Part shown: positions 23,701 through 34,740 of the stretch, piece after piece
How positions within the stretch are numbered: the first letter of the stretch is position 1
Layout: every line of letters starts with the position of its first letter
Source: Symsagittifera roscoffensis
Taxonomy: Eukaryota; Xenacoelomorpha; Acoela; Convolutidae
Length of the DNA: 64,000 bases
Direction: 5' to 3'
NCBI RefSeq assembly: GCF_963678635.1
Contig: NC_087068.1
Span: 58,451,896-58,515,895 of the forward strand
Made by a program: the position numbers and the translations under genes
The notes under the pieces: generated by a model
The model's input: only the letters and a program-made list of their open reading frames with translations
What the model was told of the DNA's origin: nothing
The model's database searches: none

Positions 23701-25360
23701 ATTTCTTAAATGTTGTTTCCAGATGACTCTGCCAGCTAAGGTTTTTGTTTAAAAGCACACCTGAGTGATTGAAAATATTTCACTGTTCTGGGGCAACAAC
23801 TTTTGGACTATTTATCCATTGCTAGACTCACATGATTTTTCGCTGACCCAGGCATCGATGGAGTCCAAGTCGACAAGTACTTTGATATTACTATTAATTT
23901 GGAGAGAATCTCTAGGTCATCAGCTAACAAATATGATTCGCTATATTTTGGTACATCCGGCAAATCATTTATAAAAATACAAAACAGATGTTGTCCTAAT
24001 AAAAAGCCCCTCATAACACTTCAAGCACACTAAAACATGTGTTATCTACACAAACAAACTACTTTCGCCTGCTGAAAAATTCATGGAAAAATCAATTAAG
24101 CATCTCCGTAAGCCAATTTGACAAAAAATTTAACAAGTTTTTGATGGGGTACTTTTTTTAACGCCTTCGAAAAGTTTGTGTAAAATCAGTGACCTCGCAA
24201 GATGAAACTTTGTTGAGTTTTTTTGAATTTTTTGAGGAAACAACATGTTTGTGACCACTGAACGTTTCATGACAAAACCATGCTGGCTTGAGCTTAAATG
24301 CTCTGCGAAGTGCTTGTTCAAGTCAATATACAGAAGTTTTTCACAAATGTTACTCATAAAACTTAGGAGCGATACAGGTCAGTACTTATCCACCTTCCGC
24401 TTATCTCCTTTTTTGATCACTGGTGACACCGCTGCCGATTTCCATCTGATTGGGAATTTCCTGTGGTGCTTTATATTTTTGAAAATTTTGTTCAGAGTGA
24501 CTGCTGTTTGCCTACCAGTATTGTGGAAAAAGATTGGCGGGAGACCGTCGGCCCCTTTGATCTATTTTTGCTAATAATTCATAAAGAGTCTCTATCGATG
24601 CTATGAAATCCGTCAATGTTTGGTTTTCTACTGTTATGTCTTCAATAAGAAATGATTCTTTAGGTGAGAAAACAGATTGAAAAAATCTTTTCAACATGTC
24701 TACTTTTGCATTTCGATTACCGTTACTTAACTAATCTTTATTTAATAATTTGGGTAAATTACAGAAATTGTTAAAAAATTTGAGGTGTTTAAAAGTCGGA
24801 TTTGTGTTTCTCTGTTCCTTTAGATTTTGCTGATATCTGAGGCTGTCACTTTCGGCAGCTTCAGTTATTTTTCCCTAAAATTAACAACGTGTCTTTTCCT
24901 GTAGCTTGTGGTTTTTACGAGAAGTAATTGTTGTTGCGTTTGTGGCCGAATGATTAGGTTTGAAGTCTTTGCAGCAATCGACGGAGGGAGAGTTTGATTG
25001 TGCCTCTTTCTTCTGGAAAACATATATTGATGAAATTGTTAAAGTACTCATACAATTCTCCACTCACTTTATCGATGATGTTAGAACAGTTGGGCACAAA
25101 AGGTGCATATTTCATCATCCTACTGCTTGGTCATGTTTTGCACTGCGCTGAAGTTTCGGTAGTTCTCTATGGCTCTAAAATTTTACTCGAGTCTTACTTA
25201 TCCTTCTACATCAGATCTGATTTGCTATCATGTGGTGGGTGGTAGAAAACGCAAACGTCTAACTCGTTACCGCCTATTTTCACTCTGCACGCTACACACT
25301 TTCAGAAAGATTGCGCTTCAATTTGAAAGTTTCCATACTGTTTTTGACAGCGATCAGTGA
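23701..25360 (-). pseudogene. LINE (CR1/Jockey-like) reverse transcriptase
   Basis: The minus strand, 5' to 3', shows a linker, then FFQSVFSPKESFLIEDITV at about 24695-24640, a fingers/palm region with VDKYRPVSLL-like remains near 24380, SSQHGFVMKRSVVTNML (about 24295-24240), GQHLFCIFINDLPDV (about 23995-23950) and LLADDLEI, whose catalytic ADD lies at 23916-23924. GVLLNKNLSWQSHLET at about 23765-23715 is the thumb. Several stops and frameshifts make it dead. It lies antisense in intron 1 of the CAP gene. Confidence 0.8.
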
Positions 25361-26480
25361 TCCACTTTTATCACACTTTTAGAATTTGTAACATATTCAT
25401 GCATTTTATCTGATCTGTATACAGTGAAATCTGTAAGCATCCGTTCAGACTACTATTTTTTCAGACTACAATGAGTTAAGCGAGGTTTTGCACTGACAAA
25501 AGATGTGGAAGTAAACGATAGAATCGCATTCGATAGTTTCATCTTCTTTCAATGTTAGCCAAGCTTCCTGTGCTGCAGAATACTAAGGAATTTTATTCAG
25601 TTATTTCTGCTAGAGTTTGGGTTTGCTTCAATTTCTACTTTCGCTCCAACGTTGAGCAGTTCAAGATTTCTAATTTTTAGCTTCTCCTTGGGTACACCGT
25701 CATCCAGCAAAGATAGCCTTCTCTTCGAAATTTGAGTTTCCTCAGCTGTTTCTTCTCTCAACAGATCCGGGAGAAGATATATGCGCATATTTGACAAGCC
25801 TTTGCCATGGTTAGGCGCGCCTCATGCTAACTTGTAACTGCAACAAGAAAATTTAATGGCTTCTGTCGATTTTCATCGAAATTTTCCAGTCTCTTTAGTT
25901 CAACTATATTTGGTTTTTCATCGAACACATTCAGTATCGCGTTTGTTTTCGTTTGTGGGGAATAAATTTTCTTCTTTGGATTTTTTTGTGTCTTTGGAGA
26001 GACTTAAAGACACAAAATATCAGTCGTTTTCGACATCCGCATGAAGTCGAAAACGACTGATATTGTGATCGAATTGTGATTTTTTTCGCAGTTTGTTTTT
26101 TTTGGCGTTTGGGTATATCCACCTCTTTTTTGTGAGTTTGCTTCAGTTACAGATAAATAGATTTTTTTAAATTTCTCATATTTCTTTTTTAATGCTTCCT
26201 CAATTTTCTTGTCAATTACTAACTACAATTTTTTTTCTGGATTTTTTTCTGGAGTTTAATCCCAATTGCGCTTGAGCTACACTGCTATTTCTTATTTACG
26301 TATCGTTTTCATTGTTCTCGTCACATTTACTAGCAACAACATTGCATTCACACCCAGCTTCCGTATGTCGTTTAAAGCGACCTTTGATAGAGCAGTACAT
26401 TCAGGCGTTAGATGTATGTGACAATTGCATGAGACGCAGCGATATGTTTTTTCATTTTTTTTATAGTGGTTGTGCAAGTT
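25361..26480 (-). pseudogene. LINE 5' part: PHD-like ORF1 zinc finger and decayed endonuclease region
   Basis: At 26440-26340 the minus strand reads YRCVSCNCHIHLTPECTAL, then after a shift SKCDENNE, a C-x2-C...H...C...C PHD-like finger of the sort found in ORF1 of some CR1-group LINEs. Between 25800 and 25370 scattered coding-like text remains (LLREETAEETQISKRRLSLL; VDH near 25365) that could be linker or endonuclease end, but I cannot show an AP-endonuclease motif. The link to the RT rests on strand and position. Confidence 0.5.
26016..26064. repeat. Perfect 19-bp inverted repeat (hairpin)
   Basis: Arms AATATCAGTCGTTTTCGAC (26016-26034) and its exact complement (26046-26064), with an 11-nt loop. 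In RNA it would form a stable stem in intron 1. Confidence 0.9.
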
Positions 26481-26610
26481 GGCGTGCTCGGAATGTTGTT
26501 AACAAGCACAACACATATAGATAAAGATGGACATGTTTACACGCTTGTTCCTTTCATTTGATGTATACCAGGTCTTTCGTGTCTCATGGAGAGTTAATAA
26601 ACCAGCCAAA

Positions 26611-29600
26611 GTATAAGCCAATCGAAAATGCTCGGAGAATATAACCCAACCAAAAAGTTACATCATATGAATGAAAATTTGCATAAATTTCGTAATTGTT
26701 GCATAATTGTTACATAACTATTACATAACAGTCACATTTTTTTTGGCTAGTGGATATTTCAGTTGATCATTTTAGATATTTGGTCTTCACACTCATGTGA
26801 ATTGGAAGAGTGGAAAAAGAGCCCATATTTGTTTATCATATTTTGCGTTCCGCTTTTGAGCATAACAACGCGTAAAATATTTATGTGGAAACAGAACGTT
26901 CATAAAGTTGTGCTGGAAAAAAGCCCAAATTTGGGTTGCGGATTGATGGTTTTTGTCAATGCTAGATTGCATTGAGGTTAAAATTTAGAGCGGAGGCTAC
27001 TACAAAGCAAGTAAAAAGTCTCTTCACATGGACTTTCATGAATAATAATCGATTATATTGGGATTTAATTGTCAGTCCAAAACAATCCAATATAATTGAA
27101 CATATTGGGTTAAAAATGTGTTACAGTCCCATTTATTTTTTACCATTATAAAAAATTATAATTTATAATGGATTTTGTTTCCGAGAGTATTGATGTATTT
27201 TGCAAATTTTATCAAAGTTATCTTATTTTCTGTTTAGTTCAGTTGCTACCTTTTACATTTCATGTAATTTTACTTTTCACATAATATTTCATTCTGAAAT
27301 GTTCTCTTTTTTTAAGTTGGCAGCTAAACCCAGTCGCCCCGTTATAAAGTAGCCCCCCGTTCATTAGAAAAAAGCGTGCGGGAGTATAAGCCAATCGAAA
27401 ATGCTCGGAGAATATAACCCAACCAAAAAGTTACATCATATGAATGAAAGTTTGCATAATTTTCGTAACTGTTGCATAATTGTTACATAACTATTACATA
27501 ACAGTCCCATTTTTTTGGCCAGTTGATGTTTCGGTTGATCATTACTTTGGCGGGTTCATGCACCACTGTCTCAAGTCTAAAGTGATTCGATGACCACATA
27601 AAAACCACTGGCGAGATAAATAGCCCCAGATTGTTTATGTATCCAGTTTTCGTCTCTTTTCTTTTAAGGCCAAAGTTGATTATTTATTGCTGGAATTTGC
27701 CAGAAGTAGCGACATTTGGGCTCTTCCCCCTATTGTCTAAAACTATTTTTACCTTGTTATAACGCTATGAAAATTTGCATGGCGCACACACTAACAACAG
27801 TTGATAGTTCAAAAATTTCGAATTTCCTTCAAAAAGTTAAGGTGATTAGGTTAGTAAAGGTGCACTAGTAAAGGCAATTAGGTTAGATATTTGGCCTTTA
27901 CACTCATGTGAATTGGAAGAGGGGGAAAAAGAGCCCACATTTGTTTATCATATTTTGCATTACGCTTTTGAGCATAACAACGCGTAAAATATTTATGTGA
28001 AAACAGAACGTTCATAGTGTTGTGCTGGAAAAAAAGCCGAAACTTGGATTGCGGATTGATGGTTTTTGACTTGGTTTGTTAATGCTAGATTGCTTTAGGT
28101 TTAAAATTTAGAGCGGAGGTTACTACAAAGCAAGTAAAATGTCTCTTCACATGAAGTTTCATGAATAATAATCGATTATATCGGATTTTAATTGTCAGTC
28201 CAAAAAAAAATTTAATAAAATCGAACATAAGGGGTTAAAAATGGGTTATAGTCCCAAAATATTTTTTATCAATATAATCAATTATAATCTATAATGGATT
28301 TTGTTTCAGAGTGTTTTGATGTAATTTGCTAATTTTATCAAAATTATCTTATTTTCTGTTAAGTGCAGTTGCTACCTTTTACATTTCATGTAATTTTACT
28401 TTTCACATAATATTTCATTCTGAAATGTTCTCTTTTTTTTAAGTTGGCAGCTTAACCCAGTCGCCCCGTTATAAAGTATCCCCCTGTTCATTAGAAAAAA
28501 GCGTGCAGGAGTATAAGCCAATCGAAAATGCTCGGAGAATATAACCCAACCGAAAAGTTACATCATATGAATGAAAATTTGCATAATTTTCGTAACTGTT
28601 GCAGAATTGTTACATAACTATTACATAACAGTCCCATTTTTTTTGGCTAGTTGATGTTTCGGTTGATCATTACTTTGGCGGGTTCATGCACCACTGTCTC
28701 AAGTCTAGGGTGATTCGATGACCACATAAAAACCACTGGCGATATAAAGAGCCCCAGATTGTTTATGTATCCAGTTTTTGTTCCTTTTCTTTTAAGGCCA
28801 AAGTTGATTTTTTATTGCTGGAATTTGCCAGAAGTAGCGACATTTGGGCTCTTCCCCCTATTGTCTAAAACTATTTTTACCTTGTTATAACGCTATGAAT
28901 ATTTGCATGGCCCACACACTAACAACAGTTAATAGTTCAAAAATTTCGAATTTCCTTCAAAACGTTAAGGTGATTAGGTTAGTAAAGGTGCACTAGTAAA
29001 GGCAATTAGGTTAGATATTTGGCCTTTACACTCATGTGAATTGGAAGAGGGGGAAAAAGAGCCCACATTTGTTTATCATATTTTGCATTACGCTTTTGAG
29101 CATAACAACGCGTAACATATTTATGTGAAAACAGAACGTTCATAGTGTTGTGCTGGAAAAAAAGCCGAAACTTGGATTGCGGATTGATGGTTTTTGACTT
29201 GGTTTGTTAATGCTAGATTGCTTTAAGGTTAAAATTTAGAGCGGAGGCTACTACAAAGCAAGTAAAATGTCTCTTCACATGAAGTTTCATGAATAATAAT
29301 CGATTATATCGGATTTTAATTGTCAGTCCAAAAACATTTTTTTTATAAAATCGAACATAAGGGGTTAAAAATGGGTTATAGTCCCAATATATTCTTAACA
29401 ATATAATCAGTTATAATCTATAATGGATTTTGTTTCAGAGTGTTTTGATGTAATTTGCTAATTTTATCAAAGTTATCTTATTTTCTGTTAAGTGCAGTTG
29501 CTACCTTTTACATTTCATGTAATTTTTCTTTTCACATAATATTTCATTCTTAAATGTTCTCTTTTATTAAGAGTTGGCAGCTTAACCCAGTCGCCCCGTT

Positions 29601-31795
29601 ATAAAGTATCCCCCCGTTCATTAGAAAAAAGCGTGCAGGAGTATAAGCCAATCGAAAATGCTCGGAGAATATAACCCAACCGAAAAGTTACATCATATGA
29701 ATGATAATTTGCATAATTTTCGTAACTGTTGCATAATTGTTACATAACTATTACATAACAGTCCCATTTTTTTGGCTAGTTGATGTTTCGGTTGATCATT
29801 ACTTTGGCGGGTTCATGCACCACTGTCTCAAGTCTAAGGTGATTCGATGACCACATAAAAACCACTGGCGAGATAAATAGCCCCAGATTGTTTATGTATC
29901 CAGTTTTTGTCCCTTTTCTTTTAAGGCCAAAGTTGATTTTTTATTGCTGGAATTTGCCAGAAGTAGCGACATTTGGGCTCTTCCCCCTATTGTCTAAAAC
30001 TATTTTTACCTTGTTATAACGCTATGAAAATTTGCATGGCCCACACACTAACAACAGTTGATAGTTCAAAAATTTCGAATTTCCCTCAAAAAGTTAAGGT
30101 GATTAGGTTAGTAAAGGTGCACTAGTAAAGGCGATTAGGTTAGATATTTGGCCTTTACACTCATGTGAATCGGAAGAGGGGGAAAAAGAGCCCACATTTG
30201 TTTATCATATTTTGCATTACGCTTTTGAGCATAACAACGCGTAAAATATTTATGTGAAAACAGAACGTTCATAGTGTTGTGCTGGAAAAAAGCCGAAACT
30301 TGGATTGCGGATTGATGGTTTTTGACTTGGTTTGTTAATGCTAGATTGCTTTAAGGTTAAAATTTAGAGCGGAGGCTACTACAAAGCAAGTAAAATGTCT
30401 CTTCACATGAAGTTTTATGAATAATAATCGATTATATCGGATTTTAATTGTCAGTCCAAAAAAAAATTTAATAAAATCGAACATAAGGGGTTAAAAATGG
30501 GTTATAGTCCTAAAATATTTTTTTATCAATATAATCAATTATAATCTATAATGGATTTTGTTTCAGAGTGTTTTGATGTAATTTGCTAATTTTATCAAAG
30601 TTATCTTATTTTCTGTTAAGTGCAGTTGCTACCTTTTACATTTCATGTAATTTTACTTTTCACATAATATTTCATTCTGAAATGTTCTTTTTTTTTAAGT
30701 TGGCAGCTTAACCCAGTCGCCCCGTTATAAAGTATCCCCCCGTTCATTAGAAAAAAGCGTGCAGGAAAAAAGAGGTCGAATTTTTGCAGTTGATGTTTCG
30801 GTTGATCATTACTTTGGCGGGTTCATGCACCACTGTCTCAAGTCTAAGGTGATTCGATGACCACATAAAAACCACTGGCGAGATAAAGAGCCCCATATTG
30901 TTTATGTATCCAGTTTTTGTTCCTTTTCTTTTAAGGCCAAAGTTGATTTTTTATTGCTGGAATTTGCCAGAAGTAGCGACATTTGGGCTCTTCCCCTTAT
31001 TGTCTAAAACTATTTTTACCTTGTTATAACGCTAAGAATATTTGCATGGCCCACACACTAACAACAGTTAATAGTTCAAAAATTTCGAATTTCCTTCAAA
31101 AAGTTAAGGTGATTAGGTTAGTAAAGGTGCACTAGTAAAGGCGATTAGGTTAGATATTTGGCCTTTACACTCATGTGAATTGGAAGAGGGGGAAAAAGAG
31201 CCCACATTTGTTTATCATATTTTGCATTACGCTTTTGAGCATAACAACGCGTAAAATATTTATGTGAAAACAGAACGTTCATAATGTTGTGCTGGAAAAA
31301 AAGCCGAAACTTGGATTGCGGATTGATGGTTTTTGACTTGGTTTGTTAATGCTAGATTGCTTTAAGGTTAAAATTTAGAGCGGAGGCTACTACAAAGCAA
31401 GTAAAATGTCTCTTCACATGAAGTTTTATGAATAATAATCGATTATATCGGATTTTAATTGTCAGTCCAAAAAAATTTTTTTTATAAAATCGAACATAAG
31501 GGGTTAAAAAATGGGTTATAGTCCCAATATATTTTTTTATCAATATAATCAATTATAATCTATAATGGATTTTGTTTCAGAGTGTTTTGATGTAATTTGC
31601 TAATTTTATCAAAGTTATCTTATTTTCTGTTAAGTGCAGTTGCTACCTTTTACATTTCATGTAATTTTACTTTTCACATAATATTTCATTTTAAAATTAT
31701 CTCTTTTTTTTTAACTTGGCAGCTTAACCCAGTCGGTCCGTTATAAAGTAGCCCCCCGTTCATTGGAAAAAACGTACAGGAAAAAAGAGGTCGAA
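26611..31795 (+). repeat. 1.13-kb tandem repeat, about 4.6 units, in intron 1
   Basis: Unit starts (GTATAAGCCAATCGAAAATG) are at 26611, 27383, 28511 and 29641, giving periods of 772, 1128 and 1130 bp. The first unit lacks about 355 bp between TTGATCATT and AGATATTTGG (junction about 26770). A fifth unit begins near 30768 without the first 115 bp and ends at about 31795 with the shared AAAAAAGAGGTCGAATTTTT. Units differ by scattered substitutions. No coding sequence is conserved; the open frames in them are not maintained between units. Confidence 0.9.
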
Positions 31796-32453
31796 TTTTT
31801 GCTGAGTAGCCCCCTTGCTCAGATGTAAGCTTGGGCGCGGGAGAAGGGGTAAACTGTAAACCTAGAGAGTAGTAGAAAAAAAAGCAACAAGAAAAAAAAC
31901 GAGATTTTGTGAATGGATTTCGTATTTATCGATTCATGTTACTTAATGTTTTGTTCAAATTTTATTTTTGATTTGTCTTTGAAATTGTTTTGCAGAAAAA
32001 AATCAGCAAACTGATTAAACATATTAAAATGGAGTTTTGTGGTTTAAAAAAGTTCTTTTCATGGATGTGTGTTGAGAGGAAAATTGATTATCATGGAAGA
32101 AAAATAGATTATCTACCACTAGTCATCCTTATGATCTTCCGTGTTTAGAGCCGAAGGGTGTTGCAGCACAAGCCTATAAAAAAGAGTAAACACCACTAAG
32201 TCGCACCGTAGCCTTTACGAATAATTCAAGTGCCAAATGTGATGGAACGTAATTTACCCGTTTCAATGTACTTATAAATGTACTTTTGCTATTATAATTT
32301 ACACTAAAATCTAGAAAATTAACAAATCAACAGATTCGAAAAAATTTTGTTTTAAGCAAACCGTACTTAAAAACACTTTTCGAGCAACTGTAGAGGCAAC
32401 TTAATTCAATGAGGTGGTGGAAAGTTGAAAAGAGCAGAAAAAGAGTATTTTAG
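31796..32453. other. End of intron 1
   Basis: AT-rich, nothing assigned. The acceptor is AGTATTTTAG at 32444-32453. Confidence 0.5.
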
Positions 32454-32667
32454 GCAAGTGCAAATGCAGAAGCTGAGGCAGAAAACACACAGTGCAAAAA
32501 ACTTCTCGAAGAAGAAACTTCCGGAGAGAGTTCGTGTCTGATGGAGCGACTCACCCACGTGCAGCCAGGGTACATAGGGTACACGTGTTCGAAAGGGTTC
32601 TACGATCAGGTGAAGGCATACTACTTTCCAGGGGACCAAAAGGCCTTTGATGCATGCAAAGGCAAAG
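32454..32667 (+). CDS. CAP-superfamily protein, exon 2
   Basis: Found by splice logic: acceptor TATTTTAG before 32454 and donor AAAG|GTCGGC after 32667 give a 214-base exon that is fully open in phase 0 and leaves one base (phase 1) for exon 3. It encodes 71 residues, 52-122 of the protein. ASANAEAEAENTQC continues the first helix. SGESSCLMERL sits where CAP proteins have GENL, and GFYDQVKAYYFPGDQ sits where they have WYDEV.DY.. The usual second Glu is Gln here. There are four Cys in this exon, likely in disulfides. The donor GTCGGC is weak, which is the least certain point, but the phase fit with exon 3 is exact. The 132-codon minus-strand frame over this exon is its shadow. Confidence 0.82.
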
Positions 32668-34740
32668 GTCGGCTTTTTACTCTTCATAAAGTTTTTTCTA
32701 TACTCTAACCTCTCAATTTTCAAAAAAAAACCTAATAACAATATAATTTTTTTGACAATATTTCTTGAATAATTGTGCCTCGAAACGCCGGAAAATAGCC
32801 GCAATTCTGGTGGACTCTTTCTGGCCTTAGATTACTCACCTAGCTAACAAGTTTTTCTTAATTTTATCGCGGCAGTCCCTCCTAGGATGAGATTAAGAAC
32901 TGCTCTGCTTTCTCAGCGTTTGAGGACAATTTACTACGAGAAAACAAATTTTCTCTCTGGATTTTTTTCTGTTCAGAGACTGGCCGTCGTATGGGATGGG
33001 AATTAAATTAGTTTTGCCTCATTTTGCTAGATTTCTGATTGTAAAAAAATACTAATCATAAAATTTTCATATATAAAAAAGTTTAAATTTTACATTTTTT
33101 ATATATGAAAAGATGCTAGTCATACAATTTCCATATATGAAAAAATGCTTATCATAGACCTTTCATGCAATTTTCTGTATTTATGGAATTGTATGGAAAA
33201 TGTATGACTAACATTTTTGGTCAACACGGGAGCCAAGAGAGATATGCAGAAATTGGGCTTTTTCTTTCCGACCCTTCCTTCTATTTGGATTTATTTTTGG
33301 CAAAATTTTTTACATGGTTATAATGCAACGAAACTAACAACTAAGAACAGATTTGCTCTGCAACTTTTAAGCTTTACAACTTGACTATTCACAGCACATT
33401 TGTTTTTCATACTGTAGAGTGATAAATCACTCATTTAGCCACAATAGAATGTACGGTACAAAACACTAAAGATTGAAAATCTAAAATGTTGAGGGCAGTT
33501 AATTCTTTTTCATTTTTGTTCAAACTTAGATCCACAGTTTGCAGTTTTTCATTCGGATTGAAAAAATTCAAAAGAGCTTTTGTGGAGCTCAACTGTTTGA
33601 CAGCTTCAAATCTCGATTTTAATTGGATAAGTCTACAATATTGCTGTCCATGCCTGCCTAGGAGATATATGTCGTCCTTCTAGACATATGCGGACGTTTC
33701 TTGCGAGTTACTATTTGGTAAGGACAACCATTTGATGATAGAACGTGTGCGCTTGTAATCTGACTCAAGAACAATAAATGATTGACGTTTTGATAAATAT
33801 GACTCAATTTTCTACGTAAAAAATGCAAGTAAGTGGTCGTCTTAAGCTTGCATGTTTGCGTGAAAATTTTGTATCGTGGTTTTAATTTCTTTGAGCTTCA
33901 TACAGGCATAGATGCGGATGGAATTTTGGGCCATTTTTCTATGACTTTCAATGCAGTCGGTGCTTTGGCGAAAAAAAAAAAAATGTGTGCCGGAATCCAA
34001 CATCCCACCTCGAGGTTCAAAGTCTTACATCCTAGCATCTGCATCGCGGGGGCTTGATAATTATCAAATACTAACCAACATTAAAACCTAGCCATTAGAC
34101 AGTTATTTGGAAAAGTGTCAAGGAACGCAAGTAAACAGAAAAAACTCTCGATTTTTCAAACTAAATTACTCGAACTTTCAAAGAAAAAAGATCTATAGCC
34201 CTGAAGTTCTTTGAAATTCAAGACAAGAAGTGATTGGCTCTTTTGATTTAAAAAACTCAATTTGAGTAAGCTGGATCAATATATGGCTCATTTCAATTTT
34301 CGACCACATTTCTAATTTTCAATTTTGAAATATTTTGAAAATTTTCAATTAAATTTTTTTTGGCTGAATGCATAATCTTATATTTTAAGGTATGAAAATA
34401 AATGTGTTCACAATAGTTAGTTTGTTCACCGTGCAAAATTTCAATAAATTATGACCACGTATAAACAGTTTTTCAAAACTAAAAATTAACCGTGGGGGTT
34501 AGGGAGTGAAAAAGAGCCCAATCGCTATATTTGTTGTTTTTTTTTGCTGAAAAATCTGATCACTAAAATCAATTTTCAAAATTAGAAGTCCTTTTTTGTG
34601 GTTTTTACGCATTTGCTGTTCGATAGTGGGGTTTGCTTTACTTCAAACAAAGAAAATGAATTAAAGTTTAAAAAAAATCAAAAGCCAAACCGCGAAAAAG
34701 GAAGGTTGAGCCCGATAGAAGAAATTTAATTTGAAAAAAT
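32668..34740. other. Intron 2, first part
   Basis: No coding evidence. It holds a perfect 17-bp inverted repeat at 33064-33080 / 33095-33111 (TTTTCATATATAAAAAA, 14-nt loop), followed by further imperfect copies of CATATATGAAAA to about 33215. Confidence 0.6.

Noticed and set aside
24245-24574. 109-codon plus-strand frame with hydrophobic segments
   Set aside because: Antisense to the LINE reverse transcriptase, whose motifs are recognisable on the minus strand.
29213-31552. Repeated 62-66 residue minus-strand protein in the 1.13-kb repeat
   Set aside because: Open in only some units and interrupted in others, with no start context; it is a by-product of the repeat.
32406-32804. 132-codon minus-strand frame
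   Set aside because: Antisense shadow of exon 2 of the CAP gene.
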